Assembly: GCF_013141765.1 (NCBI RefSeq)
Contig: NZ_WHOD01000049.1
Coordinates: 62,001-126,000 of the forward strand
Origin: Paenibacillus foliorum
GTDB lineage: Bacteria; Bacillota; Bacilli; Paenibacillales; NBRC-103111
DNA length: 64,000 nucleotides
Direction: 5' to 3'
Positions 54,536 through 63,194 of the stretch are shown here, in pieces (within the stretch, counting starts at the first letter, position 1; each line of letters opens with the position of its first letter). The position numbers were made by a program, and so were the translations under genes. The notes under the pieces are model-generated. The model saw only the letters and a list, made by a program, of their open reading frames with translations, did not search any database and was not told the DNA's origin.

Positions 54536-54723
54536 ATAGCGGAAGTCTTGTTCCTTTATCTCATGTAAAGCACAACAAACAGAGAGATACCGGAACCATT
54601 AGTTCCTTTATCTCTCTGTTTATGTGCATAGTGCTCCTATTCGCCCCAAATAGCGACATTCTGGCTTCCGCTATCGCCGTAAATTGGAGGCGGCTGGCTG
54701 AATAACGGAACTTTCAGTTCCGT
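54536..54723. repeat. Cluster of nested palindromes in an intergenic region
   Basis: ATAGCGGAAG (54536) and CTTCCGCTAT (54665) enclose a long hairpin: AAACAGAGAGATA (54577-54589) pairs with TATCTCTCTGTTT (54609-54621), with GGAAC/GTTCC inside and GCACA/TGTGC outside. A separate hairpin, ACGGAACT-ttc-AGTTCCGT, follows at 54705-54723. GTTCCTTTATCTC occurs twice in the same direction. No open reading frame of note; looks like a non-coding repeat family element. A GGAACT/AGTTCC pair also occurs in the gene-free stretch 35827-36070. Confidence 0.6.
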
Positions 54724-54772
54724 GCAAAACCTCAAGGCTTTGCAGCTTCGCAAGCCTAAATAAATCTATCTT

Positions 54773-55471
54773 TTAATGCTCTTGCACTTGTTTTCTTGCA
54801 AAGAAAACGGCAAAATCCATATACTTGTACATACAATCGGCGTCTACGAAACCCGCTTCCTGCAGCCATTCAATTTGCTCACTAACCGTTGCGTTAATAT
54901 CTAGCTTCCGTCTCTCCTTAGCAGCTGCTATCGACTCTGCGGAGAGCCCACTAAGCTGTATTCCAGCCTCCCACTGCTGCTTATAGTAGGCATCAGCATA
55001 GGGCGTGTTCCCCTTAGCCTGATCTGCATTGACGAAAATCCCGCCATCCGCTAATTGATCATAAATAGTATGAAATAGCTTTCTTTTGCCGGGATGCGGC
55101 AGATGATGAATGGAGAGTGACGAAATTACAATGTCATACGGTTTAGAAAAGTCATAATGGGTATAGTCGGCAACGATGTACTCAACATTAGTCGCAGGAC
55201 CGAAACGTTCACGTGCCGTCTGTATCATTTTCTCGCTTAGATCGATCAATGTGAACTCCGCATCGGGATACTTATGCCTTACGAAGGCGCTAAACAGACC
55301 CGTCCCTGCACCCAGATCCAAGATCCGGATCCCCGAAGTACGGGGATTCTGCACAACTGCTAAAGAAGCGGCCACTCCGTAGAAGTCATCGAAGCAAGGG
55401 ATCAATTGCCTTCTTTGCTGATCGTATTGTTTAGCAATGGCATCAAACTGTTCTTTTACCGAGCTTCCCAT
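54773..55471 (-). CDS. Class I SAM-dependent methyltransferase
   Basis: 232-residue enzyme. Motif I is ILDLGAGTGLFSAF, the acidic residue is in FTLIDLSEKM, and motif IV region reads DIVISSLSIHHLP. The C-terminal part contains many Ala/Glu and a Trp-Leu-Gln region typical of small-molecule methyltransferases. Substrate unknown. ATG at 55471 follows GGAAGG by 7 bases; the ATG ten codons upstream overlaps nothing useful. Divergent from the aminopeptidase gene. Confidence 0.87.
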   Translation of the reverse strand: MGSSVKEQFDAIAKQYDQQRRQLIPCFDDFYGVAASLAVVQNPRTSGIRILDLGAGTGLFSAFVRHKYPDAEFTLIDLSEKMIQTARERFGPATNVEYIVADYTHYDFSKPYDIVISSLSIHHLPHPGKRKLFHTIYDQLADGGIFVNADQAKGNTPYADAYYKQQWEAGIQLSGLSAESIAAAKERRKLDINATVSEQIEWLQEAGFVDADCMYKYMDFAVFFARKQVQEH

Positions 55472-55661
55472 TCTAACCCTTCCTCTCGCCGTTTTCTTCA
55501 AGTATACAAGAAGCTGGTAATTTACATAAATATATAAAACAAATCATCTCAATAGGTACAGTCTATAACGGTCACTTCAATCCGCGACGAATACCCAGTA
55601 TAATGGAGGTAACTACAACGGTATGCAATTTATTGCATGGGATCAGGGAGGCTGAGCGTAG

Positions 55662-56891
55662 ATGGAGCATTTTGAGGCACGACTGGAGAAATACGCAGAG
55701 CTTGCTTTAAAGGTCGGCTTGAATATTCACGAAGGGCAGACGCTTGTTGTTTCGGCACCTATTGCTGCGGTTGATTTTGTGCGTAAAATCGCGCAAAAGG
55801 CTTATGAGTCCGGGGTTTTACAGGTGCTGGTAGAATGGGATGACGAAGCGATCCGGCGAATTCGGTTTTTGCATGCACGCGATGAAGCCTTCGAACAGTT
55901 TCCCGAATGGAAAGCTGCCGGTTATGCAGAGATGGCACGCCAAGACGCCGCTTTTCTAACGGTACACGCCCCAAATCCAGAGCTGCTGCAGGGCATCGAT
56001 CCGGTTAAGATCGGCTTAGCCAGTAAAACTCAAATGAATGCAATGAAAGAGCATCGCGCTTATTTACAAGCAGGCAAAGTTAGCTGGTCTATCGTGTCTG
56101 TACCTACACCGTCTTGGGCGAGCAAGGTTTTTCCTGATTTGCCGGTAGCTGAAGCCATAGATAAGCTCTGGGGATATATTTTTCAAGCAACGCGCCTGGA
56201 CCGTGCTGATCCCATCGGTGCTTGGGAAGAGCATATTAAGGAATTGCAGGAACGGGTTGCCTTCCTCAACAACAAAAATTACCGCAAGCTGTACTACACG
56301 GCTCCGGGAACCGATCTGTCTATACAATTGCCCCCGGAGCACTTGTGGGTTGCAGGTGGGGTCTATAATGACCGTGGCCACTTCTTTGTACCGAATCTTC
56401 CTACGGAAGAAGTTTTCACCCTGCCGACGAAAGACGGCGTCAACGGCAAGGTCAGCAGTACCATGCCGCTCAATTATAACGGCAATCTTATTGACCGCTT
56501 TTCCATTACTTTTGAAAAGGGACGCATAGTCGACTTTACCGCTGAGCAGGGCTACGAAACACTCAAACAGCTGATCGAAACAGACGACGGCTCACACTAT
56601 CTAGGCGAAGTCGCCTTAGTGCCGCATGGTTCCCCCATCTCTGCGATGAAAGTCATCTTCTTCAATACAGGCTTTGATGAGAATGCTTCCTCACATCTTG
56701 CCATTGGCAGCGCTTATCCATTGTGCATCAAGGATGGTACCACGATGACTAAAGAGGAGTTGGCTGCCCGCGGCGCCAACAGTAGTCTGACTCATGTCGA
56801 TTTCATGATCGGCTCAGCGGAACTGAACATTGACGGAGAAACCGCAGACGGAGTACGGGAACCACTTCTGCGCAACGGCACGTGGGTGTAA
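55662..56891 (+). CDS. M29 family aminopeptidase
   Basis: 409-residue metallo-aminopeptidase (AmpS/PepS type). It has the N-terminal segment YAELALKVGLNIHEGQTLVV, and the metal-site region ASSHLAIGSAYPLCIKDG with HVDFMIGSAELNIDG near the end. The family cleaves N-terminal residues from peptides and uses two metal ions. GGGAGG precedes the ATG by 9 bases. Single gene followed by a long hairpin. Confidence 0.92.
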   Translation: MEHFEARLEKYAELALKVGLNIHEGQTLVVSAPIAAVDFVRKIAQKAYESGVLQVLVEWDDEAIRRIRFLHARDEAFEQFPEWKAAGYAEMARQDAAFLTVHAPNPELLQGIDPVKIGLASKTQMNAMKEHRAYLQAGKVSWSIVSVPTPSWASKVFPDLPVAEAIDKLWGYIFQATRLDRADPIGAWEEHIKELQERVAFLNNKNYRKLYYTAPGTDLSIQLPPEHLWVAGGVYNDRGHFFVPNLPTEEVFTLPTKDGVNGKVSSTMPLNYNGNLIDRFSITFEKGRIVDFTAEQGYETLKQLIETDDGSHYLGEVALVPHGSPISAMKVIFFNTGFDENASSHLAIGSAYPLCIKDGTTMTKEELAARGANSSLTHVDFMIGSAELNIDGETADGVREPLLRNGTWV

Positions 56892-56916
56892 TTCCTCTGT
56901 TTAGAATAAACAGAAA

Positions 56917-56951
56917 ATCCGTATTGCCGGAATTTGTCCGGCAATACGGAT
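56917..56951. terminator. 14-base perfect hairpin after the aminopeptidase gene
   Basis: ATCCGTATTGCCGG pairs fully with CCGGCAATACGGAT around 7 bases. No T tract follows on the plus strand, but TTTTCTGTTT follows on the minus strand, so it may end the minus-strand operon 290 bases after the phosphoglycerate mutase gene. I see nothing else in the gap 56892-57206. Confidence 0.6.
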
Positions 56952-57206
56952 GGGGCAATAACTGCTTTGATTTGAATCGCTCTATACTAAAATCAGTTCT
57001 AATTTCATCGTAAAAACCGATCCTTGTTTCATCTTCGGCTTTCGAACTGAATAGATTTAATTAAGTTTTTCCTGTTCAATGCTGATTTAGGCCGCTCACT
57101 ACAGCTTCCATCGTGGTTCCTATGGTGGCATCAGATGACAGTAGATTCAAGCTTTGGCAAGCTATAAACTCACCTTAGACTCATTCTACCTTGGATAACA
57201 CATAGG

Positions 57207-58448
57207 CTAATTACCCTGTTTTTTCACATACCCCATTAATCCATGCAGTGTCGTTATAAACTCACTCCCGGATAAATGTCCTAAGCCACCGTATGCGCAA
57301 TCTAATTCGTTGTATTGCTGGACTCTATCTCTTCGGATACTTGGTCCATAGATGAGAACCGGAACGGGTTCACCCGTATGCTCTCCTACTTCACAAGGTG
57401 TAGAATGATCGGCAGCCAAGGCCAAGTACACATTATCGGGCAGCTGCTGGACTATAAGACCTACCATACGATCGAACAGCTCAATCGCTCTTGCTTTCTC
57501 GAACGGTTCATTATCGTGGCCTTTAATATCCGGTGCCTTTAAATGAACATAAACCAAGTCATTGTTAGCAATTTCCTCAATAGCCAATCTCGCTTTTAAT
57601 TCGATATCCGTATCAATATTGCCTGTCATTCTATTATCCGTCACAGTCCTAAACCCTGCTAATTGGGCAACACCTAATACAGTACTTTCGCCTGCGATGC
57701 AGCTTCCCTTAAAATTTAGCTGCTGCACAATGGGCTCAAGCTGAGTCACCTGACCGGCTCCCCTTGTCAGAATAAAGTTAGCCGGCAGCTTCCCCTGTTC
57801 AGAACGCTCTACATTAACAGGATGGAACGACAAGATGGAGTGGGCCTTCTTAAGAAATAAATTTAGAAGATGAGCCGTTCTCTTGGCTTCCTCAGAGGAG
57901 TCCAGAGCCTCTACTTGATGATAAGGCTTCCCATCGTTCGGGGCCTTGGGATCGGAATCGCTGATTTTATCGCTCAATCCGCCTCCACGCATGATTAGCA
58001 CAGCCCGATGTTCCGTAGCCGGCTTAACATATACCTGTACCCCATCTTCAAGCTCCATACCATCAATCGCTTGAGCAATTTCATCCGTTTTCTCACGAAT
58101 CCGTCCGGCCCGGCGATCAACAACGACTCCATTCTCATCCACCGTAGCAAAATTACACCGAAGCACAATATCCCCGGGCTTTACGTCCATACCGATTCCT
58201 AACGCTTCAATAGGTCCTCGTCCTGGATAATGATGGGGTTGATACCCGAATAAAATTAAATGCCCCATATCCGTCCCCACGGGAATACCTGAACTAATCA
58301 AATCCATCATGCCTGTAATTCCTTTTGAAGCCAGACGATCCAGGTTCGGCGTTTTTGCGTATTCCAAGGGGGTTCTATTATCTAATAATGGATGAGGGCG
58401 GTCCCCCAATCCGTCGGCAATTGCCACTATAGCTTTTCTGTACAGCAT
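57207..58448 (-). CDS. Archaeal-type phosphoglycerate mutase family protein (ApgM-like)
   Basis: 413-residue member of the alkaline phosphatase superfamily. Metal-site motifs: ADGLGDRP (Asp12), HLKAPDIKGHDNE and ALAADHSTPC; GRGPIEALG is the family hallmark. The residue at the nucleophile position appears to be Thr59 (VGTDMGHL), while archaeal ApgM enzymes as I recall have Ser there. It probably interconverts 2- and 3-phosphoglycerate, but a different phosphoryl transfer is possible. TAGGAGG precedes the ATG. It follows the anion permease by about 40 bases and shares its promoter. Confidence 0.8.
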   Translation of the reverse strand: MLYRKAIVAIADGLGDRPHPLLDNRTPLEYAKTPNLDRLASKGITGMMDLISSGIPVGTDMGHLILFGYQPHHYPGRGPIEALGIGMDVKPGDIVLRCNFATVDENGVVVDRRAGRIREKTDEIAQAIDGMELEDGVQVYVKPATEHRAVLIMRGGGLSDKISDSDPKAPNDGKPYHQVEALDSSEEAKRTAHLLNLFLKKAHSILSFHPVNVERSEQGKLPANFILTRGAGQVTQLEPIVQQLNFKGSCIAGESTVLGVAQLAGFRTVTDNRMTGNIDTDIELKARLAIEEIANNDLVYVHLKAPDIKGHDNEPFEKARAIELFDRMVGLIVQQLPDNVYLALAADHSTPCEVGEHTGEPVPVLIYGPSIRRDRVQQYNELDCAYGGLGHLSGSEFITTLHGLMGYVKKQGN

Positions 58449-58489
58449 GGTTTCCTCCTATAAGTTCGTGTTCAGAATACTCTCTATAA

Positions 58490-59977
58490 TTACAATCCCA
58501 ATACTTTAAACCAAGTGAATAAGGCCAAGCTAATAACGCTAGCGCCGACAAAGCATGTAACAATCGAATATTTGACTTGATCCAGGACTGAGAAATAGCC
58601 TGTTCCGAAATAGATCGTATTGACTTTCGAATGCGGTGGAAGCGTAATCGTGTAAGTCATGGTCATCGCGGCAGCTAATCCAAGAGCTACGGGATCCATA
58701 CCTAATGACTTAGCCAAAGCAATGAACGCCGGAATCAAGATCGTGACTCTCACGGTTTTACTCGTAAATATGAGATGGCTGTACATGCTGAGGAAAATAA
58801 CAACCACATAAACCATGGCATGGTTCATCTGTTCCAAACCCAGGCCGCTAACCACATTTTTAATGATCCATTCGGCGCCCTTGGATTTATCTAGCGCGTT
58901 GCCAACGGAATATGCGCCTGCCGCGAATATCATGAGCTCCCATTTGATGTTCGCTTCTTTCCATGTCAGCATTCCAATTCTAGGAAGCAGACATAGGAGC
59001 GCGGCAATAACGGCCGTCTGCTCGGTGCTGATTTCAAAACCAAACCAGCCCTTTTGATAATCCCCTGTTGCCCACAGGATTACGGTTATGATAAAGATGA
59101 TTGATGCCTTCTTCTCATCCACAGAGAATGAACCTAATTTCTTCAGCTCGTCTTTGAGCGTACCCATCGCATTTTCAAAATTAGCCTCCCCTTTAGTCGA
59201 GAAGAGCTTAAACCCGATGAGGAAGGTTATCAGCATGGTGACGATAGCAGTCGGCATCGAAGCCAACAGCCAATCCATATAACCAATGTGACCGCCTGCT
59301 TGTTCGTTGATGAAACCAACGGCAATAATGTTACCCGCAGTAGCTGTCATAACCCCCGATGTAGCAATGGCATCCGCTTGGACTCCTTGAAGCATCATTA
59401 CTTTCCCAAAGTTGCTTTCACCTGGAATGGCTTTATAGACTTCTAATAAAATCATGCAAATGGGTACCATCAACGTAGCTCTGGCCGTTGTCGATGGAAC
59501 GAAAAACGCCAAAATAAAGTTGATAATAATCAATACGAGCAGGGTCGTTTTCGGTGTTTTGCCGAATTTCGTTACCATCCACAGCGCGAACCTTCTGCCT
59601 AAATTCGACTTCATCATGGCGGAAGTAAGGACAAATGCGGATACCATCAGCCATATGACACCAAAACCTAACGATTCAAATGCAACATCCTGATCTTTAA
59701 CGGCTCCAATCAAAGGAAGCATCAGAATCGCAGCAATCGATGTCAAATAAATGGGGATGGGTGTCGTTATCCAAAGAATCAGAGCCCCCGTAAATACAGC
59801 TATGGATCTTTGGGCTACCGGTGTCATTCCTTCAGGTGTAGGCATAAAGAAAAGAATTAAAAATACAGCAAGTGCAATGGGAATTCCCCATTTTTTCATA
59901 ACTTCCTCAATTCGGCTTTTTTTCTTGATCGGTGGTTCCTTGCCATCCGTTTTTACGGTCGTTAAGACCTCAGCCAT
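58490..59977 (-). CDS. SLC13/DASS family anion permease
   Basis: 495-residue sodium-coupled carboxylate transporter with about 12 helices. The family substrate motif appears as FVPSTTARATLMVP, and the second-half counterpart near SGVMTATAGNII and FTSKTVRVTILIPAF. Bacillus relatives (YflS, CitT types) move malate, succinate or related acids. ATG at 59977 follows GAGGAGG by 9 bases; the frame is open to 60046 but that overlaps the promoter. It is expressed from a promoter that is a near copy of the chemoreceptor promoter and is followed by the mutase gene. Confidence 0.9.
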   Translation of the reverse strand: MAEVLTTVKTDGKEPPIKKKSRIEEVMKKWGIPIALAVFLILFFMPTPEGMTPVAQRSIAVFTGALILWITTPIPIYLTSIAAILMLPLIGAVKDQDVAFESLGFGVIWLMVSAFVLTSAMMKSNLGRRFALWMVTKFGKTPKTTLLVLIIINFILAFFVPSTTARATLMVPICMILLEVYKAIPGESNFGKVMMLQGVQADAIATSGVMTATAGNIIAVGFINEQAGGHIGYMDWLLASMPTAIVTMLITFLIGFKLFSTKGEANFENAMGTLKDELKKLGSFSVDEKKASIIFIITVILWATGDYQKGWFGFEISTEQTAVIAALLCLLPRIGMLTWKEANIKWELMIFAAGAYSVGNALDKSKGAEWIIKNVVSGLGLEQMNHAMVYVVVIFLSMYSHLIFTSKTVRVTILIPAFIALAKSLGMDPVALGLAAAMTMTYTITLPPHSKVNTIYFGTGYFSVLDQVKYSIVTCFVGASVISLALFTWFKVLGL

Positions 59978-60017
59978 CTTGTGTAGCCTCCTCACAATTA
60001 GTAATGTTTCCGCTTTC

Positions 60018-60056
60018 ATTATATCCAGCCAAAAACCATAAAACAATTTGATTTAA
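60018..60056 (-). promoter_or_regulatory. Permease promoter, twin of the chemoreceptor promoter
   Basis: Minus strand: -35 TTGTTT (60041-60046), 17 bases, -10 TATAAT (60018-60023). The 16 bases TTAAATCAAATTGTTT (60041-60056) and the 12 bases GATATAATGAAA are identical in the promoter at 63100-63138, with the same 15-base distance. The shared bases upstream of the -35 probably bind the LysR protein. Confidence 0.8.
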
Positions 60057-60078
60057 TTCTAATTATCATAATAAAATC

Positions 60079-60246
60079 TTATCGTTGTTTGTCTTCTTTC
60101 CCTTTTCTTTGTTCTCGACAAACATCCCGTTTACAGTCGGTATAAAATACTGTGACTTTTTCAGTATCTACTGTTGCGATTTCACTTCCGCAGTAATTGC
60201 ACAAAATAACTCCCAACACTATTGGTGAAGCCTTATAATTATCCAT
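60079..60246 (-). CDS. SR1P-like peptide (GapA-binding peptide family)
   Basis: 55-residue small protein that I read by hand: M-D-N-Y-K-A-S-P, then IVLGVILCNYCGSEIATVD, TEKVTVFYTDC and a basic tail. The core VILCNYC..I..VDTEKVTVFYTDC follows the pattern of Bacillus subtilis SR1P (IVCQDC..I..FEDEKVTTLYGTC), the peptide encoded on the SR1 RNA that binds GapA and helps it bind RNase J1. Four Cys (16, 19, 38, 43) could bind zinc. It starts 5 bases after the GAPDH stop, and its ribosome site GGAAGTG lies inside the GAPDH 3' end, so translation is coupled. Confidence 0.75.
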   Translation of the reverse strand: MDNYKASPIVLGVILCNYCGSEIATVDTEKVTVFYTDCKRDVCREQRKGKEDKQR

Positions 60247-60251
60247 ATTAA

Positions 60252-61271
60252 TTAAACACTTCCTGTTTTTTTGTTAATAACCATACTTAAAATATCCATC
60301 ACCCTGCTGACATATCCCCATTCATTGTCATACCAAGCGAGAAGTTTAATTTGGTCATCTCGAACAGCTAGAGACAGGCCATCGATGACAGCCGATTTCT
60401 CACAACCTATAAAATCTATCGAAACTAGAGGGTCTTCGGTATAAGCCACATACCTTTTAAGCTCCCCTGTAGCCGCTGACAGCAGCATAGTTCTTACATC
60501 TTCATGTGATACCTGTCGGTTTACACCTACCGTCAAATCTACTAGTGACACATCCGGTGTAGGTACCCTTATGGACAACCCGTGGACTAAGGGAGCAAGA
60601 CGGGGCATAATATCCCTAATAGCGTTCCCTACCCCGGTACTTGTTGGAACAATCGATTGAGTGCAGGCGCGCGCGCGGCGTAAGTCCTGGTGAGGATTGT
60701 CGAGATGTCTTTGGTCATTCGTATAAGAATGAATGGTAGTAACCCATGCATGGTTCACATGAAATGACCGATCCAATATACTTAATATCGGGACCAAACA
60801 ATTGGTGGTGCAGGAAGCCGCTGAGAGTAAAATATGCTTCATAGGATCATAATCTTGTTGATTTACGCCCATAACTATAGTTAGATCTACCTGTTCACCA
60901 GGTGCGGTTAACAATACGGTGGATGCACCGCCCAAAAGGTGTTTTTGCGCCCCATTACGATCATTGAACTTACCGGTTGCATCAACCGCCAGGTCGACCC
61001 CCAAGTCTTTCCACGGAATAAGTTCCGGATTTCTCTCGCATGTGACTTCTACCCTCTGACCGTTAATAAGTAAATAATTGTCTCCTGCCTCAATGTCAGC
61101 TTCCCATGTCCTATGCACGGAATCATATTTCAATAAATGCGCGATTATGTGAGTAGGATATGACGTATTAATTGCCCTCAAATGAATAGGATGGGTATTG
61201 TCCGAACATATTTTTCTAATTAATAAACGCCCGATTCTCCCCGTCCCGCTTATACCAACCCCACAATGCAA
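60252..61271 (-). CDS. gapB: Glyceraldehyde-3-phosphate dehydrogenase, GapB type
   Basis: 339-residue enzyme. Catalytic Cys154 is in AASCTTNC and the partner His in TTIHSYTND. Two features point to the NADP-preferring gluconeogenic GapB branch: AINTSYPTH where NAD-dependent GapA has an Asp (AIND), and LDNPHQD where GapA has LDLPHKD. The Rossmann motif reads GISGTGRIGRLL rather than GINGFGRIGR. I place the start at TTG 61271, 9 bases after TTTGGAG; an ATG at 61280 sits against that site. Operon: chemoreceptor, gapB, SR1P-like peptide. Confidence 0.85.
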   Translation of the reverse strand: MHCGVGISGTGRIGRLLIRKICSDNTHPIHLRAINTSYPTHIIAHLLKYDSVHRTWEADIEAGDNYLLINGQRVEVTCERNPELIPWKDLGVDLAVDATGKFNDRNGAQKHLLGGASTVLLTAPGEQVDLTIVMGVNQQDYDPMKHILLSAASCTTNCLVPILSILDRSFHVNHAWVTTIHSYTNDQRHLDNPHQDLRRARACTQSIVPTSTGVGNAIRDIMPRLAPLVHGLSIRVPTPDVSLVDLTVGVNRQVSHEDVRTMLLSAATGELKRYVAYTEDPLVSIDFIGCEKSAVIDGLSLAVRDDQIKLLAWYDNEWGYVSRVMDILSMVINKKTGSV

Positions 61272-61294
61272 ACAGCTCATCTCCAAACTGAATA

Positions 61295-63058
61295 TTATTT
61301 GCTAAATTTATTTAACAACTGGTCCATTCTTTCGGCGATTTCTGACAACGACCTAGCGGAAACGGATATTTCCCTTACAGATGAGACTTGTTGATTAATC
61401 CGTTTATCGTTATCCAGACTGGACTGGGTATTATCATTGACAACTTTACTCACCTCCTCTGTCGCCTTCAAAATGTTACCGCTTTCACTTTTCATGTGTT
61501 CTAAGCTTTCATACATGCCATTCACTTTTTCAGTTACATGGGTCGCCTTTGTCTGAATCATCTCTAATACAACTATCACTTGTTCGGACTTTACAAGTCC
61601 CAGGTGCACTTTCTCAGTGGCTAGCTTCATGGCTTGTACCGCATGTTGAGTATGATGGCGAATATCGGTAATAACATCTGCAACGATTGTCGTAGAATCC
61701 CCTGATCTCTCCGCTAGCTTTTTCACTTCTTCCGCCACGACGGCAAAGCCTTTGCCGTGTTCTCCAGCTCTGGCAGCCTCAATAGCAGCATTGAGCGCCA
61801 ATAATTTCGTCTGAGTGGCTATCTCGTTTATAGTATGGATAACCTTACTGATCTCCTCTGATCGCTCTCCTAGCTGAAGAATGATAGACGATGTCTCCTT
61901 TACCGCATCATTAGTTTCTTTCATTTGATTGACAACATTTTGCGCCGATGCATAGCCATCCTGTGAAGCCTTAAGGGCTTCTTCCGAAGAACGGGCAACG
62001 ATATGACTATTACTTTCTATGGCAGCCATACCTTCGGACATATATTTAATAGCTTCAAAAGTATGGGTAACCATTTCATTCTGCCGCTTGCTCCCCTCTG
62101 AAACCATTTTGGAGCCTTCCCGGATTTTGTCCGCCGTGAACTCCCCCTCTTCAACAGCGGCAAGCAGCTGTTCCGACGAAGCGGCAACCATTTCCGCGGT
62201 CTCGCTAGCATTATGGATCAGCTGACGAAGGTTATCTGTCATCGTGTTGACGGATTGAGCCAGCATACCAATTTCATCATTGTTCTTGACCTCGATATGC
62301 TCCACTGCCAACCTCCCTTTGGAAACCAGGTCGGATACGTGAACAATTTGATTAATGGATCTGACCATATAACGAATCACGTACCACCCCAGTAAGAAGA
62401 CTGTAAGAAAGAGGATCAGTGCAATAAGGAGAACCGTAATTCGTGCTTCTCTGGTTATTTGGTGGGCGTTGTCCACTTCTTCTTTAGCTATCGAATCCAT
62501 GAGGTAACGAATTTCTTTGAGTGTATTCCTAGCTTCCTCAAATTGAACATCGTACGTAACGATTTCATTCAAAATCTTTTGCCGGTCCTTTATAGGTACT
62601 GTAGGCACCTTTTCCACCAATCTTGTCGTCTGATTCTCCCAATGATCAAACTGCCGAAAAAAATCTTCCAAATTATCGAAAACGTTCTTCCGCGTCTTTT
62701 CCGTAAGAATGCCTTCATATTTCGGGCGGCTCTTCTCGAATATTTCCTTTCCCTCCAGCATGCGATTGCGAATATTGATCAGGTTGCTTTTATAATGCTG
62801 CATTTGCTTGTTATATTCTTCTTCAGGCATTTCCGTAAGAACGATGGTTCTTTGGTTTAACAACTGTTGATACAAATCTTTATCTGCACGAAGGATAAGG
62901 GAACTTATTTGGTAACTTTCCACATATAAAATTTGAATCAATTGCCCGGACACATTACCCATCGTCACTAGAGCCAATCCGGTTGACAAGGTTAACGCCA
63001 GGAATGCGATGACATACAAAGCAAACAACTTGGTACCAAGCTTCCAGTTTGTAAACAT
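61295..63058 (-). CDS. Methyl-accepting chemotaxis protein
   Basis: 587-residue chemoreceptor. Membrane helices near residues 12-32 and 205-228 enclose a 170-residue four-helix-bundle sensor domain (4HB-MCP type); HAMP about 230-280; then a signalling domain whose tip reads [20 protein letters not shown] with [11 protein letters not shown]. No CheW-binding anomaly is visible, and a C-terminal pentapeptide tether is absent, as expected in Bacillus. GAAAGGGAG precedes the ATG. It is first in an operon with gapB, which is unusual, so its ligand is probably the acid that the nearby permease imports. Confidence 0.93.
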   Translation of the reverse strand: MFTNWKLGTKLFALYVIAFLALTLSTGLALVTMGNVSGQLIQILYVESYQISSLILRADKDLYQQLLNQRTIVLTEMPEEEYNKQMQHYKSNLINIRNRMLEGKEIFEKSRPKYEGILTEKTRKNVFDNLEDFFRQFDHWENQTTRLVEKVPTVPIKDRQKILNEIVTYDVQFEEARNTLKEIRYLMDSIAKEEVDNAHQITREARITVLLIALILFLTVFLLGWYVIRYMVRSINQIVHVSDLVSKGRLAVEHIEVKNNDEIGMLAQSVNTMTDNLRQLIHNASETAEMVAASSEQLLAAVEEGEFTADKIREGSKMVSEGSKRQNEMVTHTFEAIKYMSEGMAAIESNSHIVARSSEEALKASQDGYASAQNVVNQMKETNDAVKETSSIILQLGERSEEISKVIHTINEIATQTKLLALNAAIEAARAGEHGKGFAVVAEEVKKLAERSGDSTTIVADVITDIRHHTQHAVQAMKLATEKVHLGLVKSEQVIVVLEMIQTKATHVTEKVNGMYESLEHMKSESGNILKATEEVSKVVNDNTQSSLDNDKRINQQVSSVREISVSARSLSEIAERMDQLLNKFSK

Positions 63059-63099
63059 ACTTTCTCCCTTTCAGCATCCCTTATTTTGATTGCATTTTC

Positions 63100-63138
63100 A
63101 TTATATCTTCGGTAATATTATTAAACAATTTGATTTAA
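63100..63138 (-). promoter_or_regulatory. Chemoreceptor promoter and shared LysR-type site
   Basis: Minus strand: -35 TTGTTT (63123-63128), 17 bases, -10 TATAAT (63100-63105), with TTAAATCAAATTGTTT at 63123-63138 as in the permease promoter. On the plus strand a TATAAT at 63146-63151 is a probable -10 for lysR, so the shared site lies between divergent promoters, the classic place for LysR proteins. Confidence 0.8.
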
Positions 63139-63194
63139 ATTTGATTATAATAAGTAAACGTTATAGTTCAATTTTTATGAAAAGGATGTCGGAT

